Source: an uncultured Lachnospiraceae bacterium (GTDB lineage Bacteria > Bacillota > Clostridia > Lachnospirales > Lachnospiraceae). From it: a DNA stretch of 64,000 bases. Shown in pieces: positions 25,111-33,000 of this stretch. The translations under genes and the position numbers were made by a program. Each line of letters opens with the position of its first letter. The first letter of the stretch is position 1. Under the pieces are notes generated by a model. That model was not told where the DNA came from and searched no databases. It saw nothing but the letters and a program-made list of their open reading frames with translations. The stretch spans positions 1-64,000 of the forward strand of contig CAJTNT010000015.1 in the NCBI GenBank assembly GCA_910577785.1, read 5' to 3'.

Positions 25111-25153
25111 CAGGCTGCCCCATGTGCCATTACAAAAGGGGCAGCCTGTTTTT
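25111..25153 (+). terminator. intrinsic terminator of the hydCBA operon
   Basis: An 11-bp perfect stem CAGGCTGCCCC / GGGGCAGCCTG with a 16-base loop, followed by TTTTT, about 80 bases after the hydA stop. Confidence 0.88.
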
Positions 25154-25267
25154 CATAAAAAGATATAGATTTTGGGCAATGGCTGTGGTAGGATATTATT
25201 AATTTATGAAAAAAAGGCAAAATGGCGTAAATATGCGACATTTGCCCAGGAAAGGGAGCGTTTTGTC

Positions 25268-26017
25268 ATGAAAATCACGTACATCCACCACAGCACGTTT
25301 TGCGTGGAGATAGAGGGGAAAGCATTGATCTTTGACTATTATAATGGGGTGGGCGTGCCGAACTGCACGTACCATGGGAAAATGCCCGCATTGCCTAGGG
25401 AGACGCCGCTGTATGTGTTCTCCAGCCACAGCCACAGGGATCATTTTTCGGCGGAGGTATTGCAGTGGGCACAGGAATACCCAAATATCCATTATATCTT
25501 TGCCAAAGAAGTGAAGAAAAAGTTAGGCAATTCCGTATTAAAGCGCCTGGGGGTTGGAGAAGGCGTGAAAGAAAAGATTACGTATGTAAAGCACGGCCAG
25601 CAGGTGGAAATCCATGGGGTGCGGGTCGAGACGCTGCTCTCCACCGACAGCGGGGTGGCGTTCCTGGCAACGGCCGCAGGCAAGACAGTCTACCATGCGG
25701 GCGACCTGAACTGGTGGAAGTGGGAAGGGGAGCCGGAGGAATTTAATGATTTTCAGGAACGCGTCTACCAAGAACAGATAGGGCTGCTGGCGGGAAGGAA
25801 GATTGACCTGGCCTTTGTGGTGGTGGATCCGCGCCAGGAGCAGCATCAGTTCCTGGGCATTCAGTACTTTATGGAGCATGTGGATGCCGCCAAAGTGGTT
25901 CCTATGCATTTCTGGAAGCAGTACGCGCTCATCCAGGAGTACCGCAGCAGCCTTCCGGCAGGGGAACGGGAAAGGATCCTTGCGGTGGAGCATGAGAATC
26001 AGGAAATGATAATTTAA
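25268..26017 (+). CDS. metallo-beta-lactamase-fold hydrolase (UlaG-like)
   Basis: A 249-residue protein with the metallo-beta-lactamase fold. ATG 25268 begins KITYIHHSTFCVEIEG, the usual first strands of the UlaG/YtnP-like branch. The zinc-binding signature is HSHRDHF (H-x-H-x-D-H), and a later Asp/His region (YHAGDLNWW) and PMHFWKQY supply the remaining ligands. Members hydrolyse phosphoesters, lactones or act as uncharacterised metal-dependent hydrolases. The substrate is not evident. It stands alone between hydA and the nitroreductase, with a moderate GGGAG ribosome site. Confidence 0.82.
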   Translation: MKITYIHHSTFCVEIEGKALIFDYYNGVGVPNCTYHGKMPALPRETPLYVFSSHSHRDHFSAEVLQWAQEYPNIHYIFAKEVKKKLGNSVLKRLGVGEGVKEKITYVKHGQQVEIHGVRVETLLSTDSGVAFLATAAGKTVYHAGDLNWWKWEGEPEEFNDFQERVYQEQIGLLAGRKIDLAFVVVDPRQEQHQFLGIQYFMEHVDAAKVVPMHFWKQYALIQEYRSSLPAGERERILAVEHENQEMII

Positions 26018-26155
26018 CAGCACCCTAGGGGGAAGCTTTGGGGAAGGGAAAACAAAGGGCGTCCTCCCTTGGATAAAATGGGGCTTGACTCTCCAGTCTC
26101 TGGCGCGGGTATCCTTTTCTTGTATCATATTTTAAGGCCGGAAAGGAGAGTTGTT

Positions 26156-26818
26156 ATGGAGTTGAGGGATGCGATTAATCAGAGGCGCTCAATCCGGGGC
26201 TATCAGGAAGCCTCGGTTTCCAAGGAGGAAATCCGCCAGGTGCTGGAGCTGGCGGTGCGCGCCGTATCCGGGGTGAATAGCCAGCCGTGGGAATTTTTTG
26301 TGGCAGCAGGCGACAAGCTGGAGCGGCTCAAGGAATACAATACGGCAGCCTTCCGCAGGCAGGACGCCGAAGATCGTGTGGATCCGGGCGTCCCAAATGG
26401 GATTTATCGGGACAGGAGCCGGACGGTTGGCAAAGCCTTGCTGGGAGCCATGGGGATCACAAGGGAGGATAAGAAAAGGCGCGCCTGGTGGGGCGAACGC
26501 GGATTCCGCTTTTTTGACGCGCCAGCCGTTATCTTCCTGTTGATGGATGATTCCCTGGATGAGACGGCATATCGGTTGGACATGGGCTGCGTTGTCCAGA
26601 ACATAACATTGGCAGCCATGGAAAAAGGGCTTGGCACCTGTGTTGCTGACCAGGCCGTCACTTACCAGAAGGGCGCCAGGGAAATACTGGGAATCCCAGA
26701 AAATAAGCGTTTTGTAGTCGGGATTGCCATTGGTTACCCCGATGAAGGCTTTGCCGCCAACCAGGTAATCAGCGAACGGGAGCCAATCGAAAACATCACA
26801 ACCTGGTGCGGCTTCTAA
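26156..26818 (+). CDS. nitroreductase-family flavoprotein
   Basis: A 220-residue FMN-dependent oxidoreductase from ATG 26156, with GGAAAGGAG upstream. The N-terminus INQRRSIRGYQ carries the FMN-phosphate-binding Arg pair, SGVNSQPWEFF follows, and the C-terminal GLGTCVADQ and VVGIAIGYPDE complete the family pattern. Such enzymes reduce nitro groups, quinones or enones with NAD(P)H. No partner gene is adjacent; a terminator separates it from the convergent MerR-type gene. Confidence 0.88.
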   Translation: MELRDAINQRRSIRGYQEASVSKEEIRQVLELAVRAVSGVNSQPWEFFVAAGDKLERLKEYNTAAFRRQDAEDRVDPGVPNGIYRDRSRTVGKALLGAMGITREDKKRRAWWGERGFRFFDAPAVIFLLMDDSLDETAYRLDMGCVVQNITLAAMEKGLGTCVADQAVTYQKGAREILGIPENKRFVVGIAIGYPDEGFAANQVISEREPIENITTWCGF

Positions 26819-26901
26819 GCAATACCATGCCGCGGTATGCCAATTGCCGCGATCTGCCAATGATTGCCACACACCCACAAAGATAAGGAACAACAGGAAA
26901 T

Positions 26902-26947
26902 AAAAAGGACAGGAAAGAACCGAAAAACGGCTTTCCTGTCCTTTTTT
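26902..26947. terminator. bidirectional terminator between convergent genes
   Basis: A 16-bp stem (AAAAAGGACAGGAAAG / CTTTCCTGTCCTTTTT) with a 13-base loop. A-run on one side and T-run on the other let it serve both the nitroreductase and the MerR-type gene. Confidence 0.88.
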
Positions 26948-27073
26948 CATTATGGGGAAGCGATCCTTGCAAACGATGTTTTTTATAGGAACTGCCGTTA
27001 GCCCAAACAGCCCCCAGTGGACAGTTGACAGAGGGAAATTGTGGAACAGGATCATGGTCCGGCAAAAAAAGTA

Positions 27074-27104
27074 TTGACACTCCCCTGGCTGTACCATGCA
27101 GACT
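27074..27104 (+). promoter_or_regulatory. MerR-type promoter-like site with 19-base spacer
   Basis: TTGACA at 27074, a 19-base spacer and CAGACT at 27099. The first ten bases TTGACACTCC are the same as in the brnQ promoter at 29189. Its orientation would give antisense RNA to the regulator gene. The function is unproven and the -10 is poor. Confidence 0.35.
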
Positions 27105-28032
27105 ATAGATTACCCTGACGGGCATTGCGGATAGGCATTATCACTTTCGTGACATGCCGGCTTTCGTCATTTACGTCCAGCGGGGATACCACAAATTCCT
27201 CGGACACCTGGTCGATCAGCAGCTCGTAGCCATTCTGGTTGATCCACTGCAGCAGGGCAACATGGCTTTGCATAATGGAGCCGTAAGGCCCGATATGGCA
27301 GAGGGTGGCCGCCTTGTATCCGCCATAATCCCGGATCTGCGTGGCGTTTTTGGGGAGCTTTTTGGGGATTTCATATTCTGATTCAATGCATACGCCAAAC
27401 TCCACGTCGCAGTCTTTCATCAGGAACTGCTCCAGCACATGGTTGTGGAAAGTGACGATAATGGGGCTTTTCATGTGGAATCCCAGCTCCGTGCAGATAT
27501 CGTAAATGTCAATCCAGCGGGACAGGGAGACGTCCGCGTTGCGGTATTGTTTCATGATTTCCCGTGAGTAAATCATCTTGCTCTTGGGGATAAATTCAAC
27601 CTGGATTTTGTCGGAAAGGAAAGGAGGCGGGTCGGCAGCAGATGCAGCGGAAGCGGATGCGGCGGCATGCCGGGAAATAATCTCCGCGCCTTCATGGATA
27701 CGTTTGAGCAAGGATTTACAGGACTCTTTTTTGATTTGGAGCAGGCTGATTTCCAGATCCAGCTGGTCGCAGTGCCGCAGCATATGCTGCTTTAGGTTCT
27801 CCAACTCTGTATTGGTGATGAGGTCTTGGATGTCCTTTAGAGAAAAGCCTTGTGCCCGCAGCCGGCGGATGATTAAAAGCGTGGTCAGCTGTTCTTTGCT
27901 GTAATAGCGGTAATTGCTTTCCTGGTTGCGGTATTTTGGTTTTAGGAGGCCGATCGAGTCGTAATAACGCAATGTCTTGATGGGGATGTTGCAGGCTTTG
28001 GATGCTTCGCCAATCGAATATTTCTTATGCAA
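27103..28032 (-). CDS. MerR-family regulator with GyrI-like effector domain
   Basis: A 309-residue activator/repressor. TTG at 28032 is chosen as start because AAAGGAG precedes it and the product then begins HKKYSIGEAS, the exact start of MerR winged helices; the ATG at 28131 would add 33 unlikely residues. The DNA-binding part includes IKTLRYYDSIGLLKP and NYRYYSKEQL, followed by a dimerisation coiled coil (about 85-130). The C-terminal 160 residues look like a GyrI/BmrR effector-binding domain. A run of Ala/Ser (AAASASAASAA) links the two. MerR proteins act at promoters with 19-base spacers; one such site lies upstream of brnQ, making that operon a candidate target. Confidence 0.85.
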   Translation of the reverse strand: MHKKYSIGEASKACNIPIKTLRYYDSIGLLKPKYRNQESNYRYYSKEQLTTLLIIRRLRAQGFSLKDIQDLITNTELENLKQHMLRHCDQLDLEISLLQIKKESCKSLLKRIHEGAEIISRHAAASASAASAADPPPFLSDKIQVEFIPKSKMIYSREIMKQYRNADVSLSRWIDIYDICTELGFHMKSPIIVTFHNHVLEQFLMKDCDVEFGVCIESEYEIPKKLPKNATQIRDYGGYKAATLCHIGPYGSIMQSHVALLQWINQNGYELLIDQVSEEFVVSPLDVNDESRHVTKVIMPIRNARQGNL

Positions 28033-28235
28033 AATAGAATCTCCTTTCTCTGCCAGATTGCATTGGAGGCAGCTTAGTGTATGATAGGTGGCTGATTGTA
28101 AACATGAGTTTTTAGTATTGGTATGCCCCAAAGGGCGTCCTGTGATGCATGCCGTTTCAGGGCGGAGGGATGGAAGAGTTATAGAAATTTTACAATAGGC
28201 TTTTTAGGGTTGTCAACGGAATTTGGCAAATCAAA

Positions 28236-28273
28236 GGCTCCGGACCCTCCACTAAGTGGAGGGTTGCGGAGCC
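28236..28273. other. strong intergenic hairpin upstream of the EamA gene
   Basis: An outer 7-bp stem GGCTCCG / CGGAGCC and inner 8-bp stem CCCTCCAC / GTGGAGGG with a TAA loop, separated by a small internal loop. There is no T-run. It lies in the leader of the EamA gene, 34 bases before the start, and may be an attenuator-like or RNA-stability element. Confidence 0.5.
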
Positions 28274-28306
28274 GTAATCAAATCTGGAAATGGAGGGAAA
28301 AATAGG

Positions 28307-29179
28307 ATGGAAGCAAAGAAAAAATCGGTGATGCTGATGCTGGTAACAGCTTTTTTGTGGAGCCTGGCGGGCGTATTTATCAAGGTGATAGAATGGGAGC
28401 CGATTCCCATTGTGTGTGTCCGCTGCCTGGCGGCGGCTGTGACCATGTGGTTCTTTATCCGCAGGCAGAAAATAATCTGGTCCTGGCCGTTGGTGGGGGC
28501 GGCCGTGTCGTATGCCGCCTTTAATTACTGCTATGTGGTCTCCACGGTGCTTACGACTTCGGCAAACGCCGTAATGATGGAGTATGTGGCGCCTGTCTAT
28601 GTGGCGCTGCTATCGGGGCTTCTGCTAAAGGAGAAGGTGCGCAGGGCGGACTGGCTCTGCCTGGCAGCCGTATTGTCCGGCATGCTGCTGTTTTTGGCAG
28701 ACCAACTGGGGCAGGGGAGCCTGGCGGGCTATGTGATTTCTGTCGGGAATGGCCTTGCTTTTGCATTTTTTAATATCTTCCTGCGGATGATGAAGAAAGG
28801 GTATGCGGAGCAGTCTGTTTTTTTGGGAGGGTTGCTGGGATTTTTTGTGGGGCTTCCCTTTACGGTGGGGCAGAAGCTCCCAGACTCCAGGAGCATGATA
28901 GTTCTGCTGCTTGCCGGGGCAGTGGTGTCCATCGGCTACCTGCTGTTTATCAAAGCATCCCAGAACCTTACCGCAGTCCAGGCCGTGATGCTGCCGGTGA
29001 TTGACCCAGTTTTGAACCCTGTCTGGGTGTGGCTGGCAGTGGGGGAGGTTCCTGGCGCCGTTTCTCTCTGTGGGGCGGCGATTGTGCTGGCGGCAATCAC
29101 GCTCCGTTCCCTGGCGCTTTTAGGCTCCTCGGAGGGAGAGTTGGCGGGGTCTGATGCCAAAAAAGCTGAAAAAAAATGA
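28307..29179 (+). CDS. EamA/DMT-family transporter
   Basis: A 290-residue membrane protein with ten hydrophobic segments arranged as two EamA repeats, typical of drug/metabolite transporters of the RhaT/YdcZ type. The N-terminus (SVMLMLVTAFLWSLAGVFIK) is the conserved first helix with the W-S-x-x-G motif. The start ATG 28307 lies behind TGGAGGG. Substrate is unknown; exporters of amino acids or metabolites are common in this family. The gene is divergent from the MerR gene and directly upstream of the brnQ promoter, so it may belong to the same regulon. Confidence 0.87.
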   Translation: MEAKKKSVMLMLVTAFLWSLAGVFIKVIEWEPIPIVCVRCLAAAVTMWFFIRRQKIIWSWPLVGAAVSYAAFNYCYVVSTVLTTSANAVMMEYVAPVYVALLSGLLLKEKVRRADWLCLAAVLSGMLLFLADQLGQGSLAGYVISVGNGLAFAFFNIFLRMMKKGYAEQSVFLGGLLGFFVGLPFTVGQKLPDSRSMIVLLLAGAVVSIGYLLFIKASQNLTAVQAVMLPVIDPVLNPVWVWLAVGEVPGAVSLCGAAIVLAAITLRSLALLGSSEGELAGSDAKKAEKK

Positions 29180-29188
29180 AATTTCCGG

Positions 29189-29219
29189 TTGACACTCCAT
29201 GTTCGGTATCCAGGATAAT
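29189..29219 (+). promoter_or_regulatory. candidate MerR-controlled promoter of the brnQ operon
   Basis: TTGACA at 29189-29194, a 19-base spacer and GATAAT at 29214-29219. The over-long spacer between near-consensus hexamers is the mark of promoters activated by MerR-family proteins. The site starts 10 bases after the EamA stop and gives a leader of about 90 bases with a GAACCG-TA-CGGTTC palindrome. Confidence 0.55.
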
Positions 29220-29318
29220 AAAGCCATCAAGGGGAACGAACCGTACGGTTCCGCAGTACATTTCCAAGAAACCCGGGCGCAGGGGTTTCGGAGAAGAAAA
29301 CAGACAAGGAGAAAAGGT

Positions 29319-30683
29319 ATGAATAAAAATTTGACTTCAAATGGGGATTTGAAGATTTTCCCCCTGCTGATGTGCGGGGGCGCTCTGTTCTCCATGCATT
29401 TTGGGGCGTCTAGCATGGTGTGGCCGATGAACTGGGGGAAAGAAAGCGGGTCGTCGGTATGGCCCGCGTTTGCGGGGGCGTTTATCACATCGCTGCTGCT
29501 GGTAATTATCACTTATATTGCCCTTGCCAAAGGGGATGGGACTTACAATAAAATCACCAAGCGGATCGTGGGTTCCAAGTTTGGCAATTTCTATACCTGT
29601 GTGACCATCCTTATCCTCGGCCCCTTTTACGCAATCCCGCGTATGAGCGCGGCTTCCTGGGACTCCATAGTGCAGGCTTTTGGGCTGGATGCGGACAATA
29701 AGGTACTGCTGATTGCTTTTACGGTGGTCTTTTATGTCATTACTTACTTTTTCCTCATGAACCCAGGGAAAGCGATGGATCGGATTTCCAGCATCCTATT
29801 CCCAGTCCTTCTGATTATTGTGGTAGCGGTAGTAGGCAAGGGCCTGCTGAACCCCATTGCAGAGCCGGTGGCCAAGTCATATGAAGGATCTGCCTTTGCC
29901 TATGGGTTTACCAATGGCTATGCGACGGCGGAGATTTTATGCGCGTTGATTTTCGGCGTAGTTATCTTCAATACATTGAAAAACAAGGGCGTGGGTGAAA
30001 GCCGGATGACCGCCAATCTGATCCGCGTCGGCATCGTGGGGATTGCCATGCTTTCCTGCACCCATCTGGCGCATATGATAATCGGCGCTAAGACAGGCGG
30101 CACGATTGGCCTCGAATATACGGCGCTGTACACGGCAGTGGCGGCAGAGCTCTATGGCAAGGTCGGCGGGTATCTGTTCGCCGGGGCGCTATTTTTGGCG
30201 GCGCTGACAACGGCCATCGGCATGACTTCCGGATGTGCAGAGTTCTTCGTGGATACCACGGGAGGGAAATACAGTTATAAGCAGTTTTCGATTGTTATCC
30301 TTGTATTGAGCATTATTTTTGGCAGCCTGGGCCTTACGAACATCCTATCTATCCTGGGGCCAATCCTTGACGGCATTTATCCAGCGGCAATCGTATTGGT
30401 CATCTACTATGCCTTTATGCCGCATGCCCTATCCAAGCGCCCGCTCTATGCCTGCAAATGGGCAATGTATGCCGCTTTTGCCCTGGGGATGGTGGACATG
30501 TTATGGAAATACCTTGTGAAATTTGAGCTGGATCCGGGCGGAATCTGCGGCCTCTATCTGAAGCTTCCGCTGGCAGGCGTGTCGCTGGCCTGGATTCCCT
30601 GGACGGCGCTGGCGTTTGTGATCGGTTGGTTCGTCTATAAGAGTTCCCCAGAAACCGATGGAGGAAACGCGGCGGAGGCGTAA
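29319..30683 (+). CDS. brnQ: BrnQ-family branched-chain amino acid carrier
   Basis: A 454-residue cation-coupled transporter with about 12 membrane segments. The start ATG 29319 has AAGGAG seven bases upstream. The N-terminal FPLLMCGGALFSMHFGASSMVWP is the conserved first helix, and the protein keeps the LIVCS-family length. BrnQ proteins import Leu, Ile and Val with Na+ or H+. In this operon, with CoA-activation and ammonia-lyase genes downstream, the cargo may instead be a related or beta-amino acid; that is inference. Confidence 0.86.
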   Translation: MNKNLTSNGDLKIFPLLMCGGALFSMHFGASSMVWPMNWGKESGSSVWPAFAGAFITSLLLVIITYIALAKGDGTYNKITKRIVGSKFGNFYTCVTILILGPFYAIPRMSAASWDSIVQAFGLDADNKVLLIAFTVVFYVITYFFLMNPGKAMDRISSILFPVLLIIVVAVVGKGLLNPIAEPVAKSYEGSAFAYGFTNGYATAEILCALIFGVVIFNTLKNKGVGESRMTANLIRVGIVGIAMLSCTHLAHMIIGAKTGGTIGLEYTALYTAVAAELYGKVGGYLFAGALFLAALTTAIGMTSGCAEFFVDTTGGKYSYKQFSIVILVLSIIFGSLGLTNILSILGPILDGIYPAAIVLVIYYAFMPHALSKRPLYACKWAMYAAFALGMVDMLWKYLVKFELDPGGICGLYLKLPLAGVSLAWIPWTALAFVIGWFVYKSSPETDGGNAAEA

Positions 30684-30766
30684 GGAAATGTAGCGGCCAT
30701 GGAAAGGATATTGAAGAAGAAACCATAACCTGGAAATAAAGTCATAGAAAAAAGGAGAGAACAATT

Positions 30767-31954
30767 ATGTCAGAGAAAAAAGCATTGGCAGGCCTTAAGG
30801 TGATTGACCTGACTACCGCATTAAGCGGCCCATTCTGCACCATGTTCCTGGGGGATTACGGCGCAGACGTGATTAAGATTGAGCCGGTTGGGGGCGAGCA
30901 GTGCCGCACCTGGGGGCCATTTGATGAGAAAAGCGGCGAGAGCGGGTTCTTCTGCTATGCGAACCGCAACAAGAAAGGCTGCACCTTAAACCTAAAATCG
31001 GAAAAGGGCCTTCAGATGTTCTATGAACTGGTGAAAGACGCAGATTTCCTCTGTGAGAATTACAAGGGCGGCGTGACCAAGAAGCTGAAAATTGATTATG
31101 AGACCATCCGCAAGATTAACCCGCGCATTATTTATGTATCTGGCTCTGGGTTCGGCGAGGGGAGCCCCATCAGCCACAGGCCATGTTATGACGTGGTGGC
31201 GCAGGCCATGGGCGGCATGCTCTATATGACAGGCTTCAAGGAAGGTGCGCCAGTGAAGGTGGGGCCATCCGTGGCCGACCATGTATCCGGCATCTATCAG
31301 GCCGTGGGGGCGCTGATTGCCCTGCACCACAGGGATATGACCGGCGAGGGGCAGCATGTGGATGTGGCGATGTTTGACACTATTTTCAGCCTGCTGGAGG
31401 CAGCCATCCCTTATTATACCATGAACGGCGTGGTTACGGAGCGGAACGGCAATGTGGATCCGTCGATTGCCCCCTTTGACGTCTTTCCCTGCAAGGACGG
31501 CTATGTGGCGCTTGGCGTGGGCAATGAGAGGCTTTGGGAAAAATTCTGCAAGACCATCGGCAAGGAGGAATTGCTGGAAGATGCGCGTTTCAAGACCAAT
31601 GACCTGCGGGTGAGGAACTACCTGGACGCCCTCCAGGGGCTGATCCGCGGCTGGGCAAAGGATTATACGAAGAAGGAGCTGGAAGATATGATGGATGCGG
31701 CGGGGATTCCCTGCGGGCCGGTGCTGAACATCAAGGAAGTCATCGAGCATCCCCATACGAAAGCCCGTGAGATGATCGTACACTGCCAGCATCCGACCGT
31801 AGGGGACATGGCCTTCCAGGGCGTGGTGGCCAAACTGTCCGCAACGCCAGGCATGGTCGAGACAGCATCCCCGCTGCTGGGGCAGCATAACCAGGAGGTA
31901 TTTGGTCTTTCGGCAGAGGAAGAAGCCCAGCTGAAAGAAGAAGGTGTGATTTAG
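30767..31954 (+). CDS. class III (CaiB/BaiF-type) CoA-transferase
   Basis: A 395-residue family III CoA-transferase, moving CoA between acyl-CoA and a free carboxylate through an aspartyl-CoA intermediate. Signatures: LKVIDLTTALSGPFCTMFLGDYGADVIKIE at the N-terminus, ANRNKKGCTLNLKSEKG, and YDVVAQAMGGMLYMTG, whose region carries the family's catalytic Asp (YD). The C-terminal domain ends with a PLLGQHN motif. AAAGGAGAG precedes the start. It lies between the importer and the ammonia-lyase genes, so it probably activates the imported amino acid using the product acyl-CoA as donor. Confidence 0.9.
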   Translation: MSEKKALAGLKVIDLTTALSGPFCTMFLGDYGADVIKIEPVGGEQCRTWGPFDEKSGESGFFCYANRNKKGCTLNLKSEKGLQMFYELVKDADFLCENYKGGVTKKLKIDYETIRKINPRIIYVSGSGFGEGSPISHRPCYDVVAQAMGGMLYMTGFKEGAPVKVGPSVADHVSGIYQAVGALIALHHRDMTGEGQHVDVAMFDTIFSLLEAAIPYYTMNGVVTERNGNVDPSIAPFDVFPCKDGYVALGVGNERLWEKFCKTIGKEELLEDARFKTNDLRVRNYLDALQGLIRGWAKDYTKKELEDMMDAAGIPCGPVLNIKEVIEHPHTKAREMIVHCQHPTVGDMAFQGVVAKLSATPGMVETASPLLGQHNQEVFGLSAEEEAQLKEEGVI

Positions 31955-32066
31955 CTGCAAAGAAGCAGAGTGCAGGTTGTGGAAGCTGCCCTTATTAAGA
32001 AAGCGGGGCGTAGATTTTTATAATTGCTTACCCAAAAATTTACATATATCAAGGAGGAACAAAATT

Positions 32067-32546
32067 ATGGCAAGGAAAGTATCTTATCTCAGCTACAACA
32101 TGACCACGGCGGATGCCAACAACCAGGATGGGCTGGTGCCGTTCGGGCGCCAGTGGGATTTCATTGGCGACGTCGAGACGGAGCAGATGATCCTTAATGA
32201 CGGGGACGAATCCCTGTGCCTGGGCTATCATGACTGCAAAATTTATGAGGACGCTTATGTGGGGGACATGATGGAGTACAAGGCAACGATGACCCATGTG
32301 GGCAATACCTCCCGTGACTGCCGGATTGAAGTATTTAAGCTGGCGACCCCGGCAGCCCGCGCCGGCGTAAAGGATGCAAAGCCAGGGGACATGGTATGGT
32401 TTGACAAGCCCGTCCTGTGTACGGAGGGCAATGTGCGCCTGGTAGTGAAGAAGCATCTTCAGCGCGGGGAACAGCCGGACGGCCTGGTAAGGGATCCCTG
32501 GCGCGAGCTGGAAGACTTCCCGGAAGATGAGGATATTGCGTTATAA
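32067..32546 (+). CDS. hotdog-fold beta-aminoacyl-CoA ammonia-lyase-like protein, subunit 1
   Basis: A 159-residue hotdog-fold protein from ATG 32067 (AAGGAGGAAC upstream). It resembles the beta-alanyl-CoA:ammonia-lyase of Clostridium propionicum and the 3-aminobutyryl-CoA ammonia-lyase of lysine fermenters: DGDESLCLGYHDCKIYEDAY, VGDMMEYKATM and HVGNTSRDCRIEVFKLA fall where those enzymes have DGD.SLFLGY, VGDFMEY and VGN.S...FE..K. Such enzymes remove ammonia from a 3-aminoacyl-CoA to give an enoyl-CoA. It is followed 64 bases later by a shorter relative, suggesting a heteromer. The match is from memory, and the substrate is not proven. Confidence 0.75.
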   Translation: MARKVSYLSYNMTTADANNQDGLVPFGRQWDFIGDVETEQMILNDGDESLCLGYHDCKIYEDAYVGDMMEYKATMTHVGNTSRDCRIEVFKLATPAARAGVKDAKPGDMVWFDKPVLCTEGNVRLVVKKHLQRGEQPDGLVRDPWRELEDFPEDEDIAL

Positions 32547-32610
32547 AAAAGTGCTTATGCAAAGTATCAAGTGATTTGTAAATTTTGTAAAATCGGAAAG
32601 GAGAATTATT

Positions 32611-32979
32611 ATGGAAACAATTACGATGCGTTATAGGATGTCTGACCGCGATGTTTTTTATGGCGGCGGGGTTGTAAATGGAGCCAGGAGCATCACGTTG
32701 ATGAACGATGCCGCAAACCGCCTGATGGCAAAGGTGTTCCACAATGTGGGGCACTGCCTGGAAGTGAAGAAGGTGCGCCTGTATGTGCCGGTATTCGCCG
32801 GGGATTATATGGAGTATATTGCCCGCATCAAGAAAGTGGAAGGGAAGAAGGCGCTGATTGAAGTCCGTGCGTTCAAGATCATTGAAGTGCCAGAGAACCC
32901 GCCATTCCCAAGCTCCATCGACGTGTTGGAGGATCCGCCTCTGTGTACCGTGACACAGTTTATCTATGAGGCAAATTAA
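32611..32979 (+). CDS. hotdog-fold ammonia-lyase-like protein, subunit 2
   Basis: A 122-residue hotdog protein. The start MRYRMSDRDVFYGGGVVNGA is very like the MRLRMSQKDAHYGGELVNGA beginning of 3-aminobutyryl-CoA ammonia-lyases, and VFAGDYMEYIARI is the matching central strand. The glycine/aspartate-rich segment kept by subunit 1 (DGDESL) is replaced here by HNVGHCLEV, so active-site residues may be shared between the two chains. AAAGGAGAA precedes the ATG. The next gene starts 21 bases later. Confidence 0.75.
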   Translation: METITMRYRMSDRDVFYGGGVVNGARSITLMNDAANRLMAKVFHNVGHCLEVKKVRLYVPVFAGDYMEYIARIKKVEGKKALIEVRAFKIIEVPENPPFPSSIDVLEDPPLCTVTQFIYEAN

Positions 32980-33000
32980 ATAAAAAAGGAGAAGAACCAT

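Noticed and set aside
26189-27097. 302-residue minus-strand frame over the nitroreductase
   Set aside because: It crosses a strong terminator and opposes a clear nitroreductase; no domain seen.
29220-29318. T-box or amino-acid riboswitch before brnQ
   Set aside because: Small palindromes occur but no T-box consensus, specifier loop or antiterminator is seen in the 100-base leader.
30992-31960. 322-residue minus-strand frame over the CoA-transferase
   Set aside because: Antisense to a gene with full family signatures.
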